From: D37C17 sp964551815
GTDB lineage: Bacteria > Fidelibacterota > Marinisomatia > SCGC-AAA003-L08 > D37C17
Direction: 5' to 3'
Assembly (NCBI GenBank): GCA_964551815.1
Contig: CAZKEL010000036.1
Span: 1-25,119 of the forward strand
Length of the DNA: 25,119 nt
Part shown: piece after piece, positions 1 through 7,428 of the stretch
How the letters are laid out: each line of letters begins with the position of its first letter
Position numbering within the stretch: the stretch's first letter is position 1
Notes under the pieces: generated by a model
Seen by the model: only the letters and a program-made list of their open reading frames with translations
The model's database searches: none
What the model was told of the DNA's origin: nothing
Position numbers and translations under genes: made by a program

Positions 1-49
<49 letters not shown>

Positions 50-51
50 AC

Positions 52-756
52 TTTTCAGCTCTAACCGGAACACTCAATGAAAAAATTGCCGCGAAGTTGA
101 AAGTTGGTAAGGATAGAGTATTTTATGCTACCGGTGTTTCATTGGTCATTCATCCGGTGAACCCCTTCGTGCCAACTATTCACATGAATATCCGTTATTT
201 AGAAAGAGGGGGAAAAAAATGGTTCGGTGGCGGCATTGACCTGACTCCCTATTATCCTAAGAGGGATGAAATCATTTTATTCCATAAAACATTAAAAGCT
301 ATATGTGATACCCATAGTTCTGATTTTTATCGGGATTTTAAAAGGCAATGCGACGAATATTTTTTCATAAAACATCGGGATGAAGCCAGAGGCGTGGGGG
401 GGATATTCTTCGATTATTTAGAGAAAGATGTAGAGAAAATGTTTGCCTTTACTTTAGACGTTGGGAATGGGTTTAATCAACTCTATGAACCATTCTTACA
501 AAAATATAAGGATAGAATTTATACCCCTCAACAGAAGGAATTTCAGGAAATTAGAAGGGGGCGTTATGTAGAATTCAATCTGGTCTATGACAGGGGAACT
601 CTCTTTGGGCTTGAAACCAAGGGCAGGATTGAGTCTATTTTAATGTCTTTACCCCTAAAAGTACAGTGGCATTATGATTATTCACCGGAAGCAGGATCAC
701 AGGAAGCCGCTTTAACTCAATTTCTCCATCCTCAGGATTGGGCTTCTATGGAGTAA
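52..756 (+). CDS. hemF: Oxygen-dependent coproporphyrinogen III oxidase, 5'-truncated
   Basis: HemF oxidatively decarboxylates coproporphyrinogen III to protoporphyrinogen IX using O2 in the cytoplasm. The frame is open from the end of the C run, and the family resemblance (FSALTGTLNEKIAAKL) starts before the first possible start codon, a TTG at 97. That TTG is therefore internal and the true start is lost. Visible HemF signatures are the ATGVSLVIHP block, the HMN segment, WFGGGIDLTPYY, RDEARGVGG and the C-terminal YVEFNLVYDRGTLFGL followed by GRIESILMSLP. About 235 residues are visible against roughly 300 for the family, so about 60 N-terminal residues are missing. The stop codon lies one base before the hemH ATG, so the genes are surely co-transcribed. 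Identification is secure; only the 5' end is unknown. Confidence 0.93.
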   Translation, partial: FSALTGTLNEKIAAKLKVGKDRVFYATGVSLVIHPVNPFVPTIHMNIRYLERGGKKWFGGGIDLTPYYPKRDEIILFHKTLKAICDTHSSDFYRDFKRQCDEYFFIKHRDEARGVGGIFFDYLEKDVEKMFAFTLDVGNGFNQLYEPFLQKYKDRIYTPQQKEFQEIRRGRYVEFNLVYDRGTLFGLETKGRIESILMSLPLKVQWHYDYSPEAGSQEAALTQFLHPQDWASME

Positions 757-757
757 A

Positions 758-1699
758 ATGAAAACAGCAGTAATATTGGTGAATCTGGGGGGACCAGATT
801 CACTGGAAAATGTAAAACCCTTTCTTTTCAACTTATTTAGTGATCCTGATATTTTTAAGCTGCCCTTTGGGAGTAAGGGACAAGAATTATTTGCAAAGAT
901 AATTTCCAATAGGAGAGCACCAAAGTCAGCAGGATTATATAAACAAATAGGAGGTAAATCTCCCATTCAGAAAAATACACTGGATCAGGCAGAGGCCCTA
1001 CAAAAACAATTACGGAAAGAAGATAACTTTTTCGTTTTTACAGCGCAACGGTATTGGCATCCGTTGATCTCAAATGTCATTGGCAAACTAAGTTATGAAA
1101 AATGGGATAAAATCATACTCTTTCCCTTATTCCCTCAATATTCAAATACAACTACATTGTCCGTAATAAATGAATGGGTTCGTCATGGAGAAACTTTGGT
1201 AGCTCCTCACATTGTTCAAAGGTTTCATAATCATCCAAAATATATTGAAGCCAGCAGGCTGAGAATATCGGAGAAATTGGCTGAAGGTAAGGAGTCTCCC
1301 CATATCCTGTTTTCTGCTCATTCAATTCCTCAAAGCAGGGTGAAACAAGGGGATCCCTACCAGCAGGAAATCGAAGAAACGGTGGAACTCATCATGGAGG
1401 GATTTCACGGATATGGCCATTCCCTTTGTTACCAAAGTAAAGTGGGACCTTTGAAATGGCTCGAACCCAGTATAAGTACTGAATTGAGATCATTAAAAGA
1501 TAGAGGGATAACGAATGTATTGGTAACACCGGTGGGGTTTGTTTCAGAACATTTGGAAACCTTGTATGAATTGGATATCCTGTATAAAAAATATGCACTC
1601 GATTTAGGGATTGAGAAATATGAACGAGTTCAGACTCTTGGAATTCAGCCTCAATTTATTGAATGCCTGAAAGAGTTGGTATTAGAGAATTGCCGTTAA
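758..1699 (+). CDS. hemH: Ferrochelatase
   Basis: HemH inserts Fe2+ into protoporphyrin IX to make protoheme, the last step of the protoporphyrin-dependent pathway. The 313 residues match the usual bacterial length of about 310-340. Family marks are the N-terminal AVILVNLGGPDSLENVKPFL, the PQYSNTTTLS segment (about 126-135), the catalytic His188 in FSAHSIP, the YQSKVGPLKWLEPS block (about 225-238) and the acidic Glu267 in GFVSEHLETLYELD. The ATG at 758 follows the hemF stop by one base. The 3' end overlaps the predicted start of hemY. The protein appears intact, and no extra C-terminal membrane anchor or Fe-S cysteine cluster is visible. Confidence 0.95.
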   Translation: MKTAVILVNLGGPDSLENVKPFLFNLFSDPDIFKLPFGSKGQELFAKIISNRRAPKSAGLYKQIGGKSPIQKNTLDQAEALQKQLRKEDNFFVFTAQRYWHPLISNVIGKLSYEKWDKIILFPLFPQYSNTTTLSVINEWVRHGETLVAPHIVQRFHNHPKYIEASRLRISEKLAEGKESPHILFSAHSIPQSRVKQGDPYQQEIEETVELIMEGFHGYGHSLCYQSKVGPLKWLEPSISTELRSLKDRGITNVLVTPVGFVSEHLETLYELDILYKKYALDLGIEKYERVQTLGIQPQFIECLKELVLENCR

Positions 1700-3075
1700 A
1701 ACCGCCTTCCGTTATTATTATAGGCAGCGGAATTTCCGGTTTGGTTGCTGCTTATAAATTACAAGAAGCACAATTTAAGGTGACAGTTTTAGAAGCGGGC
1801 AAAAGGGTTGGCGGAGCGATGTACAGTCACCACGAAGGAGACTGGATTGCAGAATACGGTCCCAATTCCATTTTGGAAACCCATGAAAAAATAAAAAGTT
1901 TAATTCATGAATTAAATCTTACTGATGAAGTGCTTTATCCGGGAGATGTTTCCTCCAACCGATTTATAGTAAAAAATAAAAAATTACTTCCACTCCCCAT
2001 GTCACCCGTGTCTTTTTTCACCTCAAAATTATTTTCTTTAAGATCAAAACTGAATTTGTTAAGAGAACCCTTTGTACCAAAGTGGGATAATCATAGGGAA
2101 GAAAATCTTGCAGAATTTGTCCGTAGGCGGTTGGGGCAAAATTTTTTAGATTATGCAGTGAATCCGTTTATTGCCGGTGTTTATGCCGGTGATCCTGAAT
2201 ATTTATCAGTAAAACATGCCCTCCCCAAATTGTATACATTGGAGCAGGAGTATTCAAGTCTTATCAGGGGACAGATAAAAAAGGCAAAGGAATCTGCGGT
2301 AAGGGGGGAAATTCCCCGCAATAAGGCTAAAATGTTGTCATTCAAAAAGGGTTTGAAAACCCTTCCGGAAACTATTGCAAAAAAGTTAAAACAAAAAGTA
2401 CATTTTGAATCTCAAATTGACTCTATTGAAAAAGTAGGGGAAGAATGGACTGTGAAGTATAATCAAAAGGGTAGGGAGACTACCCTGAAATCCTCTGTTT
2501 TGCTTTATGCAGGGACGGCACATCAGCTCCCCAAGCTGCCCCTTAATAATGTAGAGATATCCTTTGCAGGGGAGATTGTTCATCCCCCCGTTTCTGTTCT
2601 TACTTTGGGGTACCATTCTCGTCAGGTTGAACACTCATTAAATGGTTTTGGTATGCTTGTTCCGAAAGTAGAAAAATTAAATATTTTGGGTGCTTTATTT
2701 ATGTCCAGCCTGTTTAAGGGGAGAACGCCCAAAGATCATGTATTGTTAACGGTATTTTTAGGGGGATCCCGTCAACCTGATACTGCCCTTGCATCTGAAG
2801 AACAACGTTTAAGGATGGCAGAAAAGGATTTAAACACTTTGCTTAAAATTCATGGTAAACCTGTATTTACATTTCACAGACAATGGGAAAAAGCAATTCC
2901 CCAGTATGGTGTTGGATTCGGCAAAATCAAATCTGCATTTCATCGTTTGGAAAATGCAAATCCAGGCCTGTATTTTACAGGCAATTATCGGGAGGGTATT
3001 TCCGTTTCTGATACCATATTACATGCCATGAAAACTGCAGAATCAATTCAGTCATCTTATCAAACAACAACATAG
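1663..3075 (+). CDS. hemY: FAD-dependent protoporphyrinogen IX oxidase (HemY/HemG/PgoX type)
   Basis: This flavoprotein uses O2 to oxidise protoporphyrinogen IX to protoporphyrin IX, between HemF and HemH. The dinucleotide-binding motif IIIGSGISGL is at about residues 18-27, with the ribose-binding Glu44 in VLEAGKRVGG. The C-terminal FAD segment reads GLYFTGNYREGISVSDTI. The 470-residue length fits the FAD-type family and not the short flavodoxin-like E. coli HemG. The ATG at 1663 overlaps hemH by 37 bases. A TTG at 1690 would start just before the beta strand with a 10-base overlap and is a fair alternative; neither has a clear ribosome binding site. HemF next door argues for the protoporphyrin route rather than the coproporphyrin (CgoX/HemQ) route. 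The same family is also called hemG. Confidence 0.9.
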   Translation: MPERVGIRELPLKPPSVIIIGSGISGLVAAYKLQEAQFKVTVLEAGKRVGGAMYSHHEGDWIAEYGPNSILETHEKIKSLIHELNLTDEVLYPGDVSSNRFIVKNKKLLPLPMSPVSFFTSKLFSLRSKLNLLREPFVPKWDNHREENLAEFVRRRLGQNFLDYAVNPFIAGVYAGDPEYLSVKHALPKLYTLEQEYSSLIRGQIKKAKESAVRGEIPRNKAKMLSFKKGLKTLPETIAKKLKQKVHFESQIDSIEKVGEEWTVKYNQKGRETTLKSSVLLYAGTAHQLPKLPLNNVEISFAGEIVHPPVSVLTLGYHSRQVEHSLNGFGMLVPKVEKLNILGALFMSSLFKGRTPKDHVLLTVFLGGSRQPDTALASEEQRLRMAEKDLNTLLKIHGKPVFTFHRQWEKAIPQYGVGFGKIKSAFHRLENANPGLYFTGNYREGISVSDTILHAMKTAESIQSSYQTTT

Positions 3076-3079
3076 ACTA

Positions 3080-4057
3080 TTGAATAATCAAATTCCATAC
3101 AGAATGAGAAGGTTAAGAAAGTCGGAAACCTTGCGAAAATTAGTCCGTGAATCTCGGTTGCATACTGATGATTTAATAGCACCCCTGTTTATTGTTGAGG
3201 GTAAAAATAAGAAAAACGATATTCCATCAATGCCGGGAATTTTTCAATATTCCATTGATAATGCAGGAGAAGCAATTGACGCACTGTTAGAACAAAATGT
3301 GGATAAATTGATACTCTTTGGGATTCCTGCCAAGAAAGATGAACTGGGCACAAATACCTATTCTCATGATGGCATCATTCAGGAAGCCCTAAGTTCACTT
3401 AAAGAGAAATATCCTCAAATTATGCTGATTACAGATGTGTGTTTTTGTGAATATACTACCCATGGACATTGCGGGGTAGTTGTAGATAATGAAGTGCATA
3501 ATGACAATACCTTAGAATTGCTTGCCAAACAGGCAGTCTCTCATGCGGAAGCAGGCGCTGATATGCTGGCTCCTTCCGGGATGATGGACAAAATGGTTAG
3601 CAGAATCCGTACAGCCTTAGATGAGACTGGGTTTGAAAATCTCCCCATTATGAGTTATGCGGTGAAATATGCATCAGCCTTCTACGGACCCTTCAGGGAT
3701 GCAGTGGCCTCCACTCCTCAATTTGGTGATAGAAAAAGTTACCAAATGGACCCTGCAAATTACCGCGAGGCTTTAAGAGAAGCAGAGTTGGATATGTCTG
3801 AAGGGGCAGATATCCTCATGGTAAAACCTGCTTTAGCATATTTAGATGTTGTGAAGGAGATTAAAACCACCTTTAATCTACCCTTAGCAGTGTATAATGT
3901 GAGTGGGGAGTATAGCATGTTAAAAGCAGCTGCTGCTAATGGGTGGATAAACCATGATGAAGTATTGATGGAATCATTATTAGCTATGAAACGGGCAGGG
4001 GCAGATATAATCATTACTTATTCTGCAAAAGATGCAGCTACATTGTTAAACCAATAA
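3080..4057 (+). CDS. hemB: Delta-aminolevulinic acid dehydratase (porphobilinogen synthase)
   Basis: HemB condenses two 5-aminolevulinate molecules to porphobilinogen. Numbered from the TTG at 3080, the Schiff-base lysines are Lys196 in MSYAVKYASAFYGPF and Lys249 in ADILMVKPALAYLD. The zinc-type cysteine cluster is present as Cys121, Cys123 and Cys131 in DVCFCEYTTHGHCGVV, so this is the zinc-dependent rather than the magnesium-only form. Length (325 aa) is normal. The upstream TTG start lies 4 bases after hemY. An in-frame ATG at 3104 would begin at RRLRKSE and is an alternative, but homologues usually have a few residues before that segment, so I keep the TTG. It belongs to the same operon as the flanking hem genes. 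Confidence 0.95.
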   Translation: MNNQIPYRMRRLRKSETLRKLVRESRLHTDDLIAPLFIVEGKNKKNDIPSMPGIFQYSIDNAGEAIDALLEQNVDKLILFGIPAKKDELGTNTYSHDGIIQEALSSLKEKYPQIMLITDVCFCEYTTHGHCGVVVDNEVHNDNTLELLAKQAVSHAEAGADMLAPSGMMDKMVSRIRTALDETGFENLPIMSYAVKYASAFYGPFRDAVASTPQFGDRKSYQMDPANYREALREAELDMSEGADILMVKPALAYLDVVKEIKTTFNLPLAVYNVSGEYSMLKAAAANGWINHDEVLMESLLAMKRAGADIIITYSAKDAATLLNQ

Positions 4058-4079
4058 AATTTTGAATTAGGGAAATTTA

Positions 4080-5372
4080 ATGCAATTGACCAAGTCAACT
4101 GAATTATTTGAAAAAGCGGGAAAAATTATTCCAGGAGGTGTTAACTCTCCTGTAAGAGCATTCAAATCTGTAGGAGGGACGCCTCCGTTTATAAAAAGGG
4201 CAAAAGGAGCCCATATCTGGGATGAAGATGGTAATCAATACATAGATTATATAGGAAGCTGGGGACCAATGATTTTGGGGCATGCTCACTCAAAAGTCAC
4301 CTCTGCAATTCAGAGGGTTGTGGAAAATGGTACCAGCTTTGGGGCTCCCACAGAAAAGGAAATAACTCTTGCGCAACTCATTATAGATCGAGTACCTGGC
4401 TGTGAAAAAGTCCGGTTGGTAAACAGTGGAACAGAGGCAACTATGTCCGCTATTCGTCTTGCAAGAGGATATACCGGAAAAGATAAAATTATTAAATTTG
4501 ACGGATGCTACCATGGGCATGGGGATTCCTTTCTTATTGCAGCAGGTTCTGGTGCTCTCACTTTAGGTGAGCCTAACTCTCCAGGAGTAACTAAAGGCAC
4601 TGCCGGTGATACCCTAATAGCTCAATTTAACGAGCCTGATTCTGTGGAAGCCGTCTTTGAAAAATATTCAGGAGAAATTGCCGGCGTAATTGTAGAGCCG
4701 GTAAATGGGAATACCGGCTGTATTCCACCTGAAAACGGATTTCTTAATTTCTTAAAAAATATCTGTAACCACAATGAATCACTACTCATTTTTGATGAAG
4801 TTATGACGGGGTTTAGAGTAGCTAAAGGAGGCGCTGCAGAATATTATAAGGTAACTCCGGACTTATATACTTTTGGGAAGGTAATAGGTGGCGGAATGCC
4901 TATTGGTGCTTATGGTGGAAAGTTGGATATTATGGAGAAAATTGCTCCTGAAGGTCCTGTTTATCAAGCAGGAACCTTAAGCGGTAATCCAGTCGCTGTC
5001 ACAGCAGGAATTGAAACATTGAGTCTTCTTAATGATGATTCTTATTCCACTCTTGATCAAAAGGGGGAGTATCTATGCCAAAGAATTCAGTCTATTATTG
5101 ATGAGGAAGCCTATCCGTTGAATCAAAAAAGAGTGGGGAGTATGTTTTCACTTTATTTCACTGATAAAAAAATTCATAATACTAAAGATGTTTCCCTGTG
5201 TAATTTCGATGCTTTTAATCAATTTTTTCATTCTCTTTTAAAAAAGGGTGTGTTTATCGCTCCCAGCCAATACGAGGCAGGATTCATTTCTCTGGCACAT
5301 ACTGAAGCTATATTAGATGAAACTGTTGATTCTATCCAATCAGCTTTAAAAGCCATATTTATAGAAGCCTGA
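4080..5372 (+). CDS. hemL: Glutamate-1-semialdehyde 2,1-aminomutase
   Basis: HemL is the PLP enzyme that isomerises glutamate-1-semialdehyde to 5-aminolevulinate, so this organism uses the C5 (glutamyl-tRNA) pathway. The N-terminal IPGGVNSPVRAFKSVGGTP block is diagnostic. The PLP pocket shows NSGTEATMSA (115-124), FDEVMTGFR (238-246) and the PLP lysine Lys267 in YTFGKVIGGGMPIGAYGG. The gating segment GTLSGNPVAVTAG is also present. The 430-aa length is typical. The ATG at 4080 is preceded by a GGG-containing purine stretch (about 4069-4075) that may serve as a weak ribosome binding site. hemA, hemC, hemD and hemE are not in this window and may lie upstream of the truncated left edge. Confidence 0.96.
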   Translation: MQLTKSTELFEKAGKIIPGGVNSPVRAFKSVGGTPPFIKRAKGAHIWDEDGNQYIDYIGSWGPMILGHAHSKVTSAIQRVVENGTSFGAPTEKEITLAQLIIDRVPGCEKVRLVNSGTEATMSAIRLARGYTGKDKIIKFDGCYHGHGDSFLIAAGSGALTLGEPNSPGVTKGTAGDTLIAQFNEPDSVEAVFEKYSGEIAGVIVEPVNGNTGCIPPENGFLNFLKNICNHNESLLIFDEVMTGFRVAKGGAAEYYKVTPDLYTFGKVIGGGMPIGAYGGKLDIMEKIAPEGPVYQAGTLSGNPVAVTAGIETLSLLNDDSYSTLDQKGEYLCQRIQSIIDEEAYPLNQKRVGSMFSLYFTDKKIHNTKDVSLCNFDAFNQFFHSLLKKGVFIAPSQYEAGFISLAHTEAILDETVDSIQSALKAIFIEA

Positions 5373-5394
5373 TGCTACCTGGAATTATTTCTAC

Positions 5395-6723
5395 TTGAGC
5401 AATTCCACCTCTTCGCGGACCATTTTTTCCTGGTCTATATATGACTTTGCCAATCAGCCCTTTACCACCTTAGTGGTTACCTTTATTTATGGCACCTTTT
5501 TTACACAGGTTATCGCAGACAATGAAATAACAGGTACACTCCTTTGGTCAAGAGGTGTGACTATTACAGGTATACTGGTAGCCATTCTGTCGCCAATTAT
5601 GGGAGCATTTGCCGATAAGGGGGGCTATAGAAAACTATACCTGTTTATCTGGACCTGGGTATGTGTCATAGGCTCTATAATTTTATACTTCCCCCAACAA
5701 GGGCAAATTACCTTTGCTTTGACTGTTTTTATAATCAGTAATGTGGGGTTTGAAATGGGCTCTGTATTTTGTAATGCCTTTTTACCAGATATAGCTCCCA
5801 AAGAGAGAATTGGCAGAATATCCGGATATGGGTGGTCTTTTGGATATGTAGGAGGATTGTTGGCATTAGCATTGGGACTTTTCTTTTTTATACAGCCGGA
5901 AAATCCTATTTTTGGATTGGACAAATCCTCCTATGAGAATATCAGAGGTACCAATATTATGGTTGGATTATGGCTGGCAGTATTCAGCATCCCCACTTTT
6001 TTATTTGTAGAACAAAAGAAGGGGGCTCCTGTGGTAATGCAGTCACTTATTAGTCAATCGCTGGGGCAGTTGAAAGAAACTTTTTCCCAAATTCAGCAAT
6101 ACAGGGAAATGGTTAGGTTTCTCATTGCAAGACTGATCTATAATGACGGACTTATCACCATTTTTGCATTTGGTGGAATTTATGCAGCAGGTACCTTTGA
6201 CTTTACCTTTCAGGAAATCATGATTTTTGGCATCGTATTAAATGTCACTGCAGGATTTGGGGCGTTCATGTTAGGTTTTCTAGATGATATAATAGGAGGG
6301 AAAAGAACAATTATCATTAGTAATTGTGGATTGATAATTGCTTGCTGCATTGCAGTGTTTACCCCCAATAAGGATTTAGTACAAGTTTCAATTCCCTTTT
6401 ATGACAATGTAATGATAACAGGCAGAATGTTGTTCTGGGGTGCCGGAATATTGATTGGAATCTTTTCAGGTCCAAACCAATCTGCCAGTCGTTCACTGAT
6501 GGCACGGTTTATACCAAAGAACAGGGAAAATGAGTTTTTTGGATTTTTTGCTTTCTCAGGTAAAGCCACAGCATTTATTGGTCCATTCCTGTTGGGATTT
6601 TTTACACAGGCATTTGGCTCACAGAGGTATGGTATAGCTGTAGTATTATTATTTTTAATTTTGGGTACTTATCTGTTGCTTTCAGTTGATGAAGAGGCGG
6701 GAATTATAGCAGGAAAATCATAA
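5395..6723 (+). CDS. UMF1-family (Atg22-like) MFS permease
   Basis: This is a polytopic inner-membrane transporter of the major facilitator superfamily, with about 12 hydrophobic segments over 442 residues. The N-terminal WSIYDFANQPFTTLV motif is typical of the UMF1/YxiO and Atg22-like branch. The MFS loop motif between helices 2 and 3 appears as GAFADKGGYRK. The start is a TTG at 5395, 22 bases after hemL; no better start keeps the WSIYDFAN block. The substrate cannot be read from sequence. Position at the end of the heme cluster could mean co-transcription, but the family is not known for heme transport, so I do not assign that role. A hairpin follows the stop. Confidence 0.8.
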   Translation: MSNSTSSRTIFSWSIYDFANQPFTTLVVTFIYGTFFTQVIADNEITGTLLWSRGVTITGILVAILSPIMGAFADKGGYRKLYLFIWTWVCVIGSIILYFPQQGQITFALTVFIISNVGFEMGSVFCNAFLPDIAPKERIGRISGYGWSFGYVGGLLALALGLFFFIQPENPIFGLDKSSYENIRGTNIMVGLWLAVFSIPTFLFVEQKKGAPVVMQSLISQSLGQLKETFSQIQQYREMVRFLIARLIYNDGLITIFAFGGIYAAGTFDFTFQEIMIFGIVLNVTAGFGAFMLGFLDDIIGGKRTIIISNCGLIIACCIAVFTPNKDLVQVSIPFYDNVMITGRMLFWGAGILIGIFSGPNQSASRSLMARFIPKNRENEFFGFFAFSGKATAFIGPFLLGFFTQAFGSQRYGIAVVLLFLILGTYLLLSVDEEAGIIAGKS

Positions 6724-6733
6724 ACTATTGAAA

Positions 6734-6763
6734 GGCTACTATATGTTGTAGTCTATCTTTTCT
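6734..6763 (+). terminator. Possible weak terminator after the MFS gene
   Basis: A six-pair stem with one G-U (GGCTAC at 6734-6739 with GTAGTC at 6748-6753) encloses an 8-base loop and is followed by a T-rich stretch (TATCTTTTCT). It lies 11 bases after the permease stop. The stem is short and the T-run is interrupted, so termination would be inefficient if real. Confidence 0.3.
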
Positions 6764-6899
6764 AGTGCCCAATATATAGGTATGATAAACTTTTTTATAA
6801 AGTTATATATACTTACTTAATGAATTACTTTAAGTAACGCTTGCAATAAAACAAAATCCCATCTTAAAATTAACCAGCCGATAAAATGCCAATAAATTA

Positions 6900-7208
6900 G
6901 TGAAACAATTATTACCACTTCTGATTTTATCAATTTTATTTGCAGCCTTTGCCGTCAAAAAGGAGACCCCTTCAGAACTCACTCAGTTAGTTGTTACCAT
7001 ACCGGAACTGAAATCCTCATCCCTGAAACAGGACCTTGAAAAGGATTTTTCTAAATTAGCAGGAGTTACTTTTTGTGAAACTTCTCTCATGACCAAAACG
7101 CTGGTATTGAAGTATAACTCCAGGAAGCTTGCTTTTAATGATATCCATTCAGTATTTCGGAAATGGGGATGTCATCCTGCAGATTTTTCCTACCAAAGAC
7201 TTTACTAA
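6900..7208 (+). CDS. Small exported protein with HMA-like ferredoxin fold
   Basis: This 102-residue protein starts at a GTG (6900) and opens with a short hydrophobic segment (QLLPLLILSILFAAFAV), which is a probable signal peptide or membrane anchor. The rest (about 25-102) has an alternating pattern consistent with beta-alpha-beta-beta-alpha: TQLVVTIPEL, a helix with KQDLEKDFSKLAG, VTFCETS, TLVLKYNSRKL, and a second helix ending in RKWGC. This resembles heavy-metal-associated domains. However, the canonical CxxC metal loop is absent; the two cysteines lie far apart in sequence (VTFCE and WGCHP). Metal binding is therefore not supported. It stands alone, with 176 bases upstream and 220 downstream. 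Coding status is likely from the signal-like start and conserved-fold pattern; function is unknown. Confidence 0.6.
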   Translation: MKQLLPLLILSILFAAFAVKKETPSELTQLVVTIPELKSSSLKQDLEKDFSKLAGVTFCETSLMTKTLVLKYNSRKLAFNDIHSVFRKWGCHPADFSYQRLY

Positions 7209-7251
7209 TCCTTAAATACCTAAGCTGAGGAACTCCTCCTCTGCTACAATT

Positions 7252-7279
7252 TTGGATTCACAATTTTTTGAACTATAAT
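7252..7279 (+). promoter_or_regulatory. Candidate sigma70-like promoter upstream of the repeat protein
   Basis: A perfect TATAAT (7274-7279) is preceded at 16 bases by TTGGAT (7252-7257), in the 220-base gap before the large secreted protein. It would give a leader of about 140 bases. The call rests on sequence match alone in an AT-rich gap, so chance matches are possible. Confidence 0.3.
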
Positions 7280-7428
7280 GTGTGATGCAGAACACATAAA
7301 GTCAGACGTTCTTCTAATTCATTATATTTATTGAAGTAAATTTGTAGTCCATATCACAAAAATTGATAACTGGGACTAGTAATTTCTGCTATGTTATATC
7401 GAATAGTTTTATTAAACACCTGAAACAG

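Noticed and set aside
1663..3075. HemY as a coproporphyrinogen oxidase (CgoX) of the coproporphyrin-dependent pathway
   Set aside because: A hemF gene lies in the same cluster and no hemQ is seen, so the protoporphyrin route is more likely.
5395..6723. MFS permease as a heme or porphyrin exporter because it follows hemL
   Set aside because: The sequence is of the UMF1/Atg22-like family with no known heme role. Gene adjacency alone is not enough.
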